Part shown: in pieces, positions 24,571 through 35,868 of the stretch
Position numbering within the stretch: position 1 is the first letter of the stretch
Layout: each line of letters begins with the position of its first letter
Source: Anisodus tanguticus
Lineage: Eukaryota > Streptophyta > Magnoliopsida > Solanales > Solanaceae
Assembly: GCA_034509755.1 (NCBI GenBank)
Contig: CM067555.1
Span: 24,626,142-24,690,141, forward strand
Direction of reading: 5' to 3'
Length of the DNA stretch: 64,000 nucleotides
Translations under genes and position numbers: made by a program
Notes under the pieces: generated by a model
What the model was told of the DNA's origin: nothing
What the model saw: only the letters and a program-made list of their open reading frames with translations
The model's database searches: none

Positions 24571-25850
24571 TGATGTATATAAGGAGGGGAATATATGGGT
24601 AGGTTGGTCGAAGATGGATTGGGACCAGATGGACACGAAATGGGGGTCAAGTAGAGGTTGGTGGGTTCCAGGCAGTGAATGTTTTGGTAGGAGGTGTGCG
24701 GATGTCATTAGGTGGATTCGGGTTAAGGTGTTTGGAGGGGTGTTCTAGACACATTGTGGAATATGTTGGTGGTTGGAGGATGGTAAGGTGGTGGAATCTG
24801 GTCGGGACAGTAAGGTATGACGTTGGAACTCGGTAAGGATGGTGGAGTAGTTGGTTGGGATGTTTAGGTGGTTTTGGGAGGTTTCAGTTAATGGCCTTTT
24901 TGGGTGGAGGTTGGTGAAGTATTGTGATGTATTATGGTGAAAAGAATGAGGTAATTTGGACAAGGATCGAACACGAGATTGTTAGACAAACTCGGGTAAG
25001 AACAAGGTGATGAAAGCCGAGAAGACCATCAATGTATTTGTGACAAGTAACCGGATAGAACCTTGGCTTAGGTATAGTTAGATCATAAAAGTTCTAACTA
25101 GACTTGCACCGAGGGTTTGGACAAAAAAAGGACCAACGAGTGACCCACATAAGGAACGAGGTTCGGACCACAAAAGGACCGATGACCCAGAAAAGGACCA
25201 ACTAAGATAAGCAACACAAAAGTTGAATAACTTAGCAAAGTTTGAGTAAACTCAAATATATTTTATAAATATTCAATGTCTATTTACATAAACTACATGC
25301 CATATTTATACTAATGCTTAGACCTTTCTAAAATAGCAACTAGATAGACACATGCACGCACTTCGACCATATGTGAAAGGTGGAAGGGGTTCGACCCTTT
25401 TGGGGGAAGGGAGAAGACCAACTCTTCATATTCTCTAGGACACCCTTTTGTGTCATCCATGTAGATAAGTGCATTAACTAGCTAGTTCATGAATTATCTC
25501 ATTGGGGCATGATGGAAGCTTCCCTTTCTAGATTGTTCTTTGTCCTAGTCACCTTATCTTATTACACAGATTACTTATTCATCTCATTCTATTACAATAC
25601 CTAGTAATTAAGCTAGAAGGAAATTATGCTTGGAATTTAAAACAAGCTATAAGTAAGTGGTCTCGGCCAAGACCTATATAAAGGCCAAAATGTTGTCTTG
25701 TTGAATCTTCAAGTTCTTTTTTCAATTCCACTCCATACTCTATGACACAATAAGCATATTATCATAGGAAGGTAGACAGTCTTTGGCATTCCGAGCATAT
25801 CACCACGCGGCTCACATTGGAACTTTAAGTTCACAGTCTTTTTTTCATCA
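24571..25850 (-). repeat. Element J 3' LTR
   Basis: The LTR is 1280 bp, minus start TGATGAAAAAAAGAC (25850), end ...CTTATATACATCA (24571). It is closely collinear with 28604-29700 but carries about 180 bp more near its U3 start (about 25630-25810). Confidence 0.85.
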
Positions 25851-26077
25851 ATATCCCCTTCTTTAACAGAATTTGTCCTCAAATTCTCGTCATCTATGTA
25901 TGGTGATAAGTCTCCAACATCAAACATTGAACTAATACTTCCGTATTTGTCCAGAGGTTCCACCTTGTAGAAAGGATCCAAATACAAGACAAAAGGTTTT
26001 GACTTCAAATATTGCCCCCATTGGACCAAGGATATTACGACATAAAATTCTTTGTCATTGAGATGTTCACCACCCAA
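25851..26077 (-). pseudogene. J polyprotein tail reading into the LTR
   Basis: The frame 26077 to 25709 reads KEFYVVISLVQWGQYLKSK (end of RNase H), PFVLYLD, then FYKVEPL and GSISSMFDVGDLSPYIDDEN, the usual polyprotein end. It then crosses the polypurine tract (minus AAAGAAGGGGATAT) and continues for about 45 codons inside the 3' LTR before a stop. RNase H and tail are directly joined, so the roughly 400-residue integrase has been lost in frame. Confidence 0.75.
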
Positions 26078-26340
26078 TTTTCACTAGACAATGCAATGGA
26101 CCTTTTGTTTTGAATTAAGAAGGTTCCAACACCAATTCCACTAGCATCACATTTAATTTCCAATAACTTCTCATGGTTTGGAATAGCTAGAGGTGGTGCT
26201 TCACATATCCTTCCCTTTATGGCTTCCAAAGCTCTTGGTTGGGACCATTTAAACTCATCATTTCTCATTAACTCAGTGATAGAGGCAGCAAGGGTACAAC
26301 AGTCTCGAATGAAATGATGATAAAAAGAAGCCAAACCAAG
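26035..26340 (-). pseudogene. J RNase H N-terminal part
   Basis: The 99-codon piece reads MASFYHHFIRDCCTLAASIT (late RT), FKWSQPRALEAIKGRICEAP and LLEIKCDASGIGVGTFLIQN, the first RNase H block with its Asp. A frame change near 26060 leads to the tail described at 25851-26077. The downstream Glu and Asp blocks are only partly kept. Confidence 0.8.
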
Positions 26341-26928
26341 GAAACTTCTTACGACACTTACATTCGTAGGCTCGCGCCAACTTCAGATAGTTTCCACCTT
26401 GGATGGATCCACGTGAATGCCCTTTGATGATACTATGTATCCCATGGGTGGCCGTGGTTCCTCTTGTATGGGCTTCATGAAAGGGCTCAGAGCATTACAC
26501 AATCCCAATGGTATCACAAACCATTCATACAAACCATACTTGGTTTCGAAAGCCATTTTCCATTCATCTCCCTCTCAGATCCTCATTTGATGGTAGCCAC
26601 TCCTCAAATATATCTTGGAGAAAAACATGGCCCCACTCAATTCATCCAAAAGGTCTTTCAATCTCGGCATAGGAAACTTGCACTCCATGGTGATGTTATT
26701 GGCCGCTCAGCTATCCATACACATGCACTAAGTTTTATCTTTCTTTGGCACCAACAAAGCGGGTACCGCACATGGACTAAGGCTCTCTTGGACAAAACCC
26801 TTGTCTAGCAATTTTTGCACTTGTTCTTGCGACTCCTTAGCCTCTTCCAAATTGTAGCTATGGGATCTTATTGATGGTAATCCGGGTGTAAGATTATCCA
26901 AAAATACATCTATCAAGAGTTCCTTCAA
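26341..26928 (-). pseudogene. J reverse transcriptase with YxDD segment missing
   Basis: 26728-26928 reads EEAKESQEQVQKLLDKGFVQ and ESLSPCAVPALLVPKKDKT. Further on, FMKPIQEEPRPPMG runs directly into YIVSSKGIHVDPSKVET near 26443. The catalytic block that normally lies between is absent, at the same point as in H (10720) and both I copies. Stops and frame changes occur near 26700 and 26580. Confidence 0.8.
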
Positions 26929-27480
26929 GTTGGCACTTTTGACCGCATCTCCTATAAGACTCTCCTTCTCTTTTCACACCAATGCATCTATAGAAATCCC
27001 CTTCTTCGACTCATCTTCTATCTCTGGTGCATTAAGCAATAGGGCCTCAGATTTTCCCTTCCGTTTCTTGTTGTTTTGGATCTTCATTTCCTTCACTTCA
27101 CTAGGTGACAATGGTATCAACCAGATCTTCTTATCATCCTTTTGAAAAGAATAGACATTCTTTTCTCCATCATGTTGTGCTTTCGTATCAAACTACCATG
27201 GTCTCCCCAACAAGATATGATAAGCATCCATAGGTAAGACGTCACACCATATCTCATCTTCATACCTTCCAATACGAAAACTAACAAGAGTTTGTTTCAT
27301 TACCTTTATCCCTTTGTCTTTGTTTAGCCATTGGAAAGTATATGGTTTAGGATGGCTGCGGGTAGGCAAGTTCAATTTGTCCACTATCTCCATAGAAGCC
27401 GCATTGGTATAACTTCTTCCATCAATGATCACGTTACACACTTTATCATTCACCTTGCATCGAGTGTAAAATAGTTGCTA
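26929..27480 (-). pseudogene. J protease and linker
   Basis: 27193-27453 is open for 86 codons: CNVIIDGRSYTNAASMEIVD at the active site (family IIDGGSCTN; Asp kept, second Gly is Arg), then PYTFQWLNKDKGIKVMKQ and IWCDVLPMDAYHILLGRPW. The same G-to-R change is in element I, so it may be a subfamily marker. 26929-27190 is the lysine-rich linker to RT. Confidence 0.8.
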
Positions 27481-27559
27481 TCTTTGTGTCTCCTCTTGTT
27501 ATTCAATTTGAACATTCAACACACGTCATAGCACTAAACTTTCACCCACCTCCGTATGA

Positions 27560-28559
27560 TCAATATCTTCCTTTAGGTCCTCCTTGACTTCGGGTTCCTC
27601 AATAGCAAAGGAGTCCCCCTACTCTTGATACTCTTCAATAGTCATTACCCAAGGGTTAGGACATTCATTTGCAAAGTGTCCTAATCCTTGACATTTAAAA
27701 CACCTCTTCCTACTTCTATCTACCCCCTTTGTAATCTCTACTTTCTTCTATTTATATTTCTCTACACTTTCTTGGCTATACAATTGGTTAAAAAAAGAGG
27801 TATTGTCCTTTTCTCTACTACTAGTGGCCTTTACATAGGATTTTGGGGTACTCTTCTTTTGTTGTTTTTCAAACTTGAGTGCTAAATGACATACATCTTC
27901 AAAAGTGTTGTATGTTGCAACTTTAACCTTCTCTTGAATCTCCATGTTCAAGCCCCCAATGAATCGGGCAATCTTTTGAGTCTCCTTTTCTTCTAAGTCA
28001 CAAAGCATGGTGGCTTTCTCGAACTCTCGGACTTATTCCTCGACTTTAAGACTCTTTGATAAAGTTTATTGAGCTTGAGGTATATGTCTTTTTCATATTC
28101 CCTTGGCAAGAACTTATTTTTCAAATGTTTCTTTAATTTGTCCCAAGATTCAATCTTGGGTTTTCCATTCCTCCTCCGGCTTGTTTTGAGGTTTTCATAC
28201 CACATAGAAGTGAATTCCTTCAACTTCAATGTATCAACCTTAAAACACTTGTGGTCATCATATTGTTTGTATTCGAAAATCCTATTAATGACCCTTAACC
28301 ATTCAAGAAACTATTCCAGGTCCATGTTTCCTTCAAAGGTTGGAAGTTCTAACCGTAGGCTTCGGTCGTCTTCCCTTTCATGCCTCGTGTTGTCTTGGAC
28401 ATTTTCCCTTTCATGCCTCGAGTTATTTTGTGCAACCTCTTCTCCGGACTCGATATCATTAATTATGACACACTCCGTAAACTCTCTTCTCAAGAGTTGC
28501 ATTTGTTCAGCCAAAAGTTCACTTATGGTCCTCAGAAGTTCTTCATTTAGGTTAGCCAT
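27560..28559 (-). pseudogene. J gag
   Basis: ATG at 28559 (MANLNEELLRTISELLAEQ), then an acidic HERE-rich linker to 28311. The Retrotrans_gag core is at 27993-28229 (FTSMWYENLKTSRRRNGK, LKKHLKNKFLPREYEKD), then IARFIGGLNMEIQEKVKVAT and FEDVCHLALKFEKQQKKS (27748-28008). A CCHC knuckle CFKCQGLGHFANEC lies at about 27660-27710. Two frame changes (near 28300 and 28000) and a stop split it. I chose the 28559 ATG because the I element has its ATG at the same gag position. Confidence 0.8.
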
Positions 28560-28589
28560 AGCGTCAAGGCGTGGGACGGGAAAACCTTG

Positions 28590-28600
28590 CTCTGATACCA
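28590..28600 (-). promoter_or_regulatory. J primer binding site
   Basis: Plus CTCTGATACCA (minus TGGTATCAGAG, then C), perfect to initiator tRNA-Met, three bases from the 5' LTR. Confidence 0.9.
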
Positions 28601-28603
28601 AAC

Positions 28604-29700
28604 TGATGTATATAAGGAGGGGAATATGTGGGTAGGTTGGTCAAAGTTGGATTGGGACCGGATGGACATGAAAATGAGGGTCAAGTGGAGGTTGGCAGAT
28701 TCTGGGCAGTGAGTGTTTTGGTGGGAGGTGTGCGGGTATCGTCGGGTGGATTCGGGTTAAGGCGTTTGGAGGGGGGTGTTCTAGACATGTTGTGAAATAT
28801 GTGGATGGTTGGTACTTGGTGGTTGGATGGTGGTAAGGTGGCAGAATCTGGTCGGGATAGTAAGGTATGACGGTGGAACTCGGTAAGGACGGTGGAGTAG
28901 TTGGTTGTGATGTTCAGGTGGTTTTGGGAGGTTTCGGTTAATGGAATTTTTTGGGTGGAGGTTGGTGAAGTATTGTGATGTATTATGGTGAAAATAATGA
29001 GGTAATTTGGAAAAGTATCAAATACAAGATTGTTAGACAAACTCGGGTAAGAACAAGGTGATAAAAGCTGAGAAGACCTTCAATGTATTTGTGATGAGTA
29101 ACCAGATAGAACATTGGCTTGGGTATAGTTACATCAAAAAAGTTCTAACTAGACTTGCACTGAGGGTTTGGACCACAAAAGGACCAACGGGTGACCCACA
29201 AAAGGAATGAGGTTCGGACCACAAAAGGACTGATGGCCCAGAAAAGGACCAACTAAGATAAGCAACACAAAAGTTGAATAACTTAGCAAAGTTTGAGTAA
29301 ACTCAAATATATTTAATAAATCTTCAATGTCTATTTACATAATTTACATGCCCTATTTATACTAATGCTTAGACCTTTCTAGAAGAGCAACTAGATAGAC
29401 ACATACAAGCACTTCGGCCGAATGGGAAAGGGGAAGGGGTTCGGCCCTTTTGGGGGAAGGGAGAAGACCAACTCTTTATGTTCTCTAGGCCACCCTTTTC
29501 TGTCATCCATGTAGATAAGTGCATGAACTAGCTAGTTCATGAATTATCTCCTTGGGGCACGATGAAAGCTTCCCTTTCTAGATTGTTCTTCGGCCTAGTC
29601 ACCTTATCCTATTACACGGACTGCTTAGTCATCTCATTCTATTACAAGGCATAGTAATTAATCTAGAAGGAACTTTATGTTCATGGTCGTTTTTTCATCA
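28604..29700 (-). repeat. Element J 5' LTR
   Basis: The LTR is 1097 bp. It matches 24571-25850 but has a deletion of about 180 bp near 29670, where AATCTAGAAGG is joined to AACTTTATGTTC. The LTR lost its early U3, perhaps after insertion. Confidence 0.85.
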
Positions 29701-29878
29701 CAGTGTATTTGGGTTCATTTGAATAACATTTGCATGTCAAGGGCCAATGGCCACATTTACATACATAAGTCATTTGTACTTGCATATTTGTCTTTCGAGT
29801 TATGTCATATGACGTGTACATATTTACAGTAGTTGCATATAGAGTATAGTCCGTCCCATCCATATTTGGGGCATGACA
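29701..29878 (+). mobile_element. LTR0 fragment 3 (3' end)
   Basis: Continues the LTR-like sequence after J (GTGTATTTGGGTTCATTTG, then CAAGGGCCAATGGCCAC) and ends at ...TTTGGGGCATGACA, a plausible gypsy LTR end. The following AAACTATGACAAGTGC is only a poor match to a primer binding site. Confidence 0.4.
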
Positions 29879-30659
29879 TAAACTATGACAAGTGCTTAAA
29901 TGTGGTTAATTGTCAAGTATATGCTTTTATTCTTATTATCACTACTTTCTTTTATACTTCTTTATGAATTGCGCATATTATGGTAAGTTCTGGTTTTCAA
30001 AGTAATTCTCGTCACTACCGTATTAGGATAGTCAAATAGAATTACTTGCTACACATTGAATTTCATACTCATACTACACTTATTGCACTCCTATACAGGT
30101 TTGGATCCCAGTTTCATCACAATACGTGAATGATTTTCATCTTTGAGGATACAACTTTGTGATGAGCCATCTACCTTCTTCTATAGTAGTTGTGGCATCT
30201 CGTATATTTATGTTGTTTCATTCCTGGTCGCATTATGTATTAGTCGAACACTTGTTTTTTCTTTATAGTTTTCTCATAACAATGTGACACCTGGTCTTGG
30301 GGAGTTTAGTGTTAGTTTTGGGACTTATAGCTTCTACATTTATATCATAATTTTCTTTTGTTTATGATATTTCATTATATTAGACTTAATTATTGCTTCT
30401 GCTAGTCTCGTTTACGATTAATTATTGATTGGTTTGCATTCTTTAGGGATAGCTAGGTGCCATTAAGATTAGAGAGGTGTGGTATTCCCCCTCCCCTAAA
30501 AGCATGCCTACAATGTGTTTGATATAATGCTTTAGAATGTTTGTGTGTGTTTGATTGGAGCGGACAAGAATTCATTATCCATGAATTATTTTTTATGAGC
30601 AAATGATTTTTTTTGCATATTATAAGTGTCTATGTTTAGAATACCTAGTTGTACATTCA
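29879..30659. other. Intergenic, no gene recognised
   Basis: AT-rich, stop-rich in all frames, with no repeat partner in the window. It ends at the insertion site of element D. Confidence 0.5.
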
Positions 30660-32265
30660 TGTCACGACCCCAATCACGAGTGTCGTGGTGGCACCTACAC
30701 TATCCCCCGGTAGGCAAACCAGTTCCAAAATCATTTACAATCATAATGTTTTAACAATGTATAATTGAAGAAAAAGTACACAATATAACAATACTCCTTT
30801 TAAAACGTTTAACATCATTTAACCCTTACAACACTTCCTCCCAAAACCTGGTCTGACCCGTACAAGGACTACTGAGAATACAATAGAAGGATAAATAAAA
30901 CAAGACACTGTCTTGAATAGATAAAAATAATCTAAGTAAGACAAAGACCAAGGCCGCCGATAGGTGAATGGCGTGCCTTAACCTCCACGTTCTCCAACTG
31001 CGACCCGAATCAACTGTATACTTACATCCATATAAAAGATGCAGCAAGCGTAGCATGAGTACACAACGTACCGCCATAGACATTATAGCCCAACAACGAT
31101 GGAAGTTACGTAACAGACATAAACATCAAGTTGACTCACAAATAGGTTGTATTCTAGGCATTTCAAATAGTCATATAATCACCTCATTCACATAGAGTTC
31201 ATGAATCATATCAATCACCTAATTCACACAAGAGTTCAACCACAGTCAAGTACACTTCAATTCATATACCACACACAAGGAATTTACTATCAATACCTAC
31301 CGATCTGAAAACTCTTTCTAAGTCATATTCATATTTAAACCCACTTACCCGACTTAACACATCAAATATACAAGTCGACACTTAGTTCATAACAACCTTT
31401 TAGGAATGCTTCCCAAGAGCATTATAATTAGGCTGACCATAACGAAATTAACTCATTTATTGTCTTTATCCTTTAGACTTAATTACGACTCTATACAGCT
31501 ACAACATGACACGTATTAGTTCATTTAATGTCCTCGTTATCCTCTAAGTAGAAGTCTACGCTATACACCCATTGATTAAGGAGGGAAATTCTACACACAC
31601 ATGGCAAACAAGTCCATAACTACAATAACGACACTTCAACAAGTTCCTTACTAGACTCGTTACCTAGTAACACTATCAATTACCAGACAACACACAAAAC
31701 ACATATAGTTCCCTTTGATCTAGATGATAGTCCTGACATATAGACATTATCGACCACAGTAGCAATCGAATACTTAGACTCATAAATTATAAACCATAGA
31801 ACCAAGTTTACGGAGGCAAATCATGACAACCAATTCAATTCAATAGAATCAATCCAAGTACTCACAGTGACAAAGCCCAATCATGGCAACCAATCCTAAG
31901 TCAATAGAATGAATCCAATTTGTCCAGGTTCATTTACTCATGAAATTCACCTAAATTTCAATAATCATTCCAAACCACCTTACTAATCAACAGGTAATCA
32001 AAGTATAAATGTATGTGTTATATGAATGCAAATGTAAATTCCCGATACCTTTCATTTTCAGTATATAGGCATTCAAATTCTATGAACTACCACCCTTGGG
32101 GGACCCGTGATGTCCATATACTAATCCAAAATTTCTCAATAGATCCCAACTTTTAGCTGTAATAACATTCATTATAGGCGTGCAACCCGAGATATCCATA
32201 ATATCATCATTATCATCAAACTAAGACCCCTTTGGAGTCATATCAATCATCTCAATATTTTCAAC
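30660..32265 (-). repeat. Element D 3' LTR, U5-side part
   Basis: Collinear with 53658-55313 (for example CACCTACACTATCCCCCG, then CTAAGACCCCTTTGGAGTCA). Its end carries a CACGAC/GTCGTG inverted repeat. It is cut at 32265 by insertion of element G with target duplication TCAAC. The minus ORF 30826-31083 and plus ORF 30968-31195 are LTR sequence (the latter recurs at 53933-54160). Confidence 0.85.
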
Positions 32266-32414
32266 TATCACACCCCGAACTAAGGGGCGTGGTGCGAATA
32301 CTGTAGTGCGACGCGACCGACTATAGTGCGTTCCCAGCCTACTATAGTGCGACGCGGTGTGTATAATATAGATGTATAACTTCCCACCATCTAATTACAA
32401 CGGTGGTGTGAATA

Positions 32415-32469
<55 letters not shown>

Positions 32470-33812
32470 ACAACCCACCGATATAGGTTTGGTATTGTGG
32501 ATAATGTACTGTGATAATAATGGAACTTGTGGCATTTTTGGAACTCAAGACCCTTTCGACTTTACTTTGGAATGACTCTTGGTCGACTCAATGATTAACT
32601 CTTTGGCACAATCCTTTTCGAAGGCTTATGATATTGTGGATAAGAAACCAACCAACAATGATTGTGGGTACAACAATAATAAGAAATAACTCCCGACAAG
32701 GAATAACAATATACAAATAGAATGAGGCTTTCGTCATTTCTTTAAAAAATGGTAAACACTTTGGATTTCATGCTTTTGAAAGAAGGGGATAGCCTTACAT
32801 ACCCTGTCCATGAATCTACAACCATTCCACAAGTCCTCGCACTCATTACGGAAGATTATCTATACCATATAAAGGGTTGATATCAATAGCGGCTTCATAT
32901 TCCATAGGGAAATTCATTTAGGCATTTAATCGGACAACTTATATATAATACTTCATAAGGTCGATTCTAATTCAAATTTAACATGTCTTGGTCCAACAAC
33001 CTTCATCCTTACTCCTACTCCTTCAAACCATGATATCCATACTTTTGCAACTCCATCTAGTAGCTTATATCATATGAAAACAGCCCATACAACATAGCTT
33101 AACCTCAAACTTCATAGTTGTTAAGTTCCTAAGAATTCTCCACAAAGATTCAACTTAATACTTATACCAACTTAAGCTTAGGTTAGGGAATATGAAACTT
33201 ACCTTCAATAAACTAAGGAGCTTATGTTCCTCGGCTTACTTCGACACCAAGTTTCCTCCAAATCATGACAACGCGAAGAAAAAGAAGTTAGCGTAAACCA
33301 CATGATTCATTACGTTGAACTTGGGTAGTTTACCCTTGGGCTTGGTTCCAAGATGATTGAAAGCCTTTGAGAGGAGCTTATAAGAAATTTACGGTCTGTA
33401 TGATGAAGAAATAAGGACCCAAGGTCGAGATTAAGGTTTATATACAAAGAGGGAAAATTGTATCATCCTTTTATACGGTGCAATTGTACAGTCCATACAA
33501 AATTGTATGATCTATACAATTGGACCATATAATTAGACCTGTAATTTGAAATCTGCAGAGAAAAATATGACGGGGGTCCCGATTTGTATGGTCAGTACAA
33601 AATTGTACGGTTTGTACATTTTGGCCGTCAATTTTGAAAATTTTCTGATTCCATCGAAACGTATTTTCTTTAATCCGTTTAATCTTTATACACTCTAATA
33701 CTTCTATAAACAAGCTATAAACCTTCATTATCCTTCCGTAGAGTAACATGACTTCCCGGGATATCGGTATCAATCGACAACACGACAAAATGTGAAACTA
33801 CGAGGCGTAACA
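32266..33812 (-). repeat. Element G 3' LTR
   Basis: The LTR is 1547 bp, minus start TGTTACGCCTCGTAG (33812) after a polypurine tract, and end ...TTCGGGGTGTGATA (32266). The terminal CACACCCC/GGGGCGTG inverted repeat is kept. No second full copy is in the window, since the 5' LTR is nearly all deleted. Confidence 0.8.
32416..32469 (+). repeat. (CA)n(TA)n microsatellite
   Basis: About 17 CA units followed by about 10 TA units, inside the G 3' LTR. The small minus ORF across it (32342-32548) is a by-product. Confidence 0.95.
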
Positions 33813-33826
33813 TCCTTCCCCCCTTA
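33813..33826 (-). promoter_or_regulatory. Polypurine tract of G
   Basis: Minus strand AAGGGGGGAAGGA directly before TGTTACGCC, like AATGGGGGAAGGA in element E. Confidence 0.8.
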
Positions 33827-33876
33827 GGAACATTCATCCACAAATGTTGAAAATATTATTAACCCTCAAGAGTTCA

Positions 33877-33934
33877 CTATTATCATACCCTTTTTAGGGT
33901 CTATAGATGAAGATAGGATCCGTCTGGAAATTGG
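33877..33934 (+). repeat. EPRV 5' terminal repeat
   Basis: 58 bp that recur at 39847-39904 with three mismatches. Both copies begin at CTATTATC and end at GGAAATTGG, the first three bases (TGG) of the primer binding site. Confidence 0.9.
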
Positions 33935-33942
33935 TATCAGAG
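33932..33942 (+). promoter_or_regulatory. EPRV minus-strand primer binding site
   Basis: TGGTATCAGAG, complementary to initiator tRNA-Met 3' end, the caulimovirid minus-strand start and conventional genome position 1. Confidence 0.9.
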
Positions 33943-33951
33943 ACTGAAATA

Positions 33952-34830
33952 TGAATAAAAGTAAAATGAAGAGACATCCGTCATTTGAATAAATTAATAG
34001 ATTAAATAAGAGAAAATGGTTATGCAGAGAATTAATACATCTCTTAATAGAAAGAATAAATCAAAATGAAATAATAATAAAATATCAAAATGAATTATTA
34101 TCATTAAAAAGATAAGAAGACATGATAGATAATAATATAAGAGCATATAGAGAACTAATAAATCTACACAGAGAAATAAATATACAAACCTATTTTATAG
34201 CAGATATAAACACAGACTTATGGATGACTACAGGTCATTATGGATGAAAATCAGTTAAAAGAATTTTAAAAGTTAGCTAAAAAACCGTTTACATATAATT
34301 GGGATATTAACCAACATGTAGTAAGCTGCAGAATGAGTATAAATCTTATAAAAGAAAGAGATCAATGTTTGGAAGAATATTCCCAATAGATATGTGTACA
34401 AGAAAATACTATTAAAACCCTAAGAACTATGCTAGTACTAAAAGAGAAAAAATTAAGACAAAAAGATGAAGAAAATATGAAAATAAGAGGAGAAAAAATG
34501 AGAGAAATAATAAGAAAAGATAATGAAATAAAAACCCAAAAATATGTCATATTAGAACTATATAAGCATATTGACAGGTTAATTAATGGATAAAGGAAAA
34601 TAAATAGTAGATAATTGAAATGAAACATATTACCAGATGAATACATATGAATGAGGAATAACACAAACTTTAAGCTTTAAACTAGAAATATATAAAAAAT
34701 ACAAGATGAAAAAGAAGAATTATCAATTAAGAAAATATTTAAAACTAAGTGGTTTGAAAGAAACAAAGAAGTAAGATATAGCACAGAAACATGAAAATAT
34801 AATAGACACAACTAGTATTAATGGAAGGGA
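33952..34830 (+). pseudogene. EPRV first ORF remnant, charged coiled coil
   Basis: Frames in this stretch give Glu/Lys/Ile-rich helical pieces (for example near 34035 CRELIHLLIERINQNE, near 34430 TMLVLKEKKLRQKDEEN) separated by many stops. Composition and heptad-like spacing suggest coiled coils. It precedes the movement protein. I cannot assign a function. The minus-strand ORFs 34362-34664 and 34723-34941 are hydrophobic shadows of this A-rich DNA. Confidence 0.5.
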
Positions 34831-34837
34831 AAAAATA

Positions 34838-35247
34838 AATTTACTAACATATGAAATAATAAAAATAGAATTAGCAAAATTATCTACTAAAGAAGCTAAA
34901 AAATATAGAAATATATACTTTGGAGGAGTAGAATTCACCATAAAAGCATATTTTCAGAAAAATATAGATACACTTATACAAATATACATATAAGATGATA
35001 GAATATTAGGAAATTTACAAGATGCTTTGATATCGGTAATAAAAGAAAATTTGATATATCAAAAACTGAAATTTACAGTACAACCAGATTTAGTATTTCA
35101 TTTAAAGATGAACATAAAAACTTAGCTTTAACGTTATATTATAAACTAGATGGAATAAAGATGCCGACAGGTAGTAAAGTCATAAGCATAGAAATAAAAA
35201 TGATAGATGGCTTAACATGAAATTATCATGTAAAGAAATAATATGAA
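34838..35247 (+). pseudogene. EPRV movement protein (30K superfamily) remnant
   Basis: Frame 34838 onward reads LLTYEIIKIELAKLSTKEAK, then IYFGGVEFTIKAYF, the conserved core start of caulimovirid cell-to-cell movement proteins, and after a stop at about 34993 a DDRI motif. A one-base frame change near 35100 shifts it to the frame carrying LALTLYYKLDGIKMPTG, and two further stops (about 35218 and 35242) precede the open piece at 35248. Family proteins form tubules or modify plasmodesmata; this copy cannot be translated whole. Confidence 0.8.
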
Positions 35248-35868
35248 ATGAATATTTTAGTACAAAAAATGTATCAAGATATATTAGAACAAATAGAACA
35301 CAAAGAAAATGCTAAGATAACCATACCAGAAGAAATACATATAGATTTTAGTGCTAGAACCATAACACCATTTCAAAAAATAAGACCACAAATAGAAGGA
35401 TCTAGATTAATAATTAAAAAAGAACCAATGATATCAAGACAAACTAGCTTAAGATTTAGACAACCAAGAACATTAGATTTAATAAATATACCGAGCAATA
35501 GATTAAGAATTAAAGTAATAATATTCAATGGAATGATAGCAATTGATTGCATAGCTGAAATAAATACAGTAGTTATTAAGAGTTTTATACATATAAGTGA
35601 GATTAACGAAAAATATTGTAACTTAATAGAACCACAAACTTGTAGCTATCCTGAAAATGAAAGAGAGATAATAATAACTAAAAGTATCAACCTAAAATTC
35701 AAAATCCAAGATTTGGAGTATAAAATAAATATAGGAATAATTGATTATGATAGTTTCAATGAATTATTACTAGGAAGTGACTTCTTAACTATGATAGATT
35801 ACATAATTACTAATGAAGGAATTAAAATAAATTACCAAGGAAAAATAATATTTGTAAGTAAAATATGA
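35248..35868 (+). pseudogene. EPRV movement-protein C-terminus with aspartic-protease-like region
   Basis: A 206-codon open piece continuing the movement-protein frame. The N-terminal 75 residues are basic and polar (RQTSLRFRQPRTLDLIN). Residues about 85-175 look like a retropepsin: IIFNGMIAIDCIAEINTVVI resembles the active-site strand (hydrophobic-D-T/S-G-A) but with D-C-I-A instead of D-T-G-A, and FNELLLGSDFL matches the second conserved strand (LLGxDFL). If real, the Gly loss would abolish catalysis. It ends at a natural-looking stop overlapping the next ATG (ATGA). The ATG is internal to the frame, so it is probably not the start. Confidence 0.65.

Larger units (their letters stand above)
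24571..29700 (-). mobile_element. Gypsy element J (H/I family)
   Basis: A 5.1-kb minus-strand element with 3' LTR 24571-25850, interior 25851-28603 and 5' LTR 28604-29700. Flanks TAGTG (24566-24570) and CAGTG (29701-29705) form a 5-bp target duplication with one change. It is the best-preserved member of the family: gag with CCHC knuckle, protease, RT lacking YxDD, RNase H, and a C-terminal tail, but no integrase. Host sequence is LTR0. Confidence 0.85.

Noticed and set aside
28069..28635. 188-codon plus-strand ORF
   Set aside because: Antisense shadow of J gag, with a Ser/Leu-rich product and a matching shadow over H gag (18329-18661).
29879..29895. AAACTATGACAAGTGC as a primer binding site of LTR0
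   Set aside because: Too many mismatches to the tRNA-iMet complement and no following gag.
30968..31195. 75-codon ORF found twice (also 53933-54160)
   Set aside because: Recurrence is explained by the two D LTRs. The frame is short, antisense to the element and without a known motif.
34362..34941. Hydrophobic minus-strand ORFs resembling membrane proteins
   Set aside because: They are the complement of A-rich EPRV coding DNA (Phe/Ile/Ser/Leu-rich by composition only). The same applies to 35945-36142 and 36998-37315.
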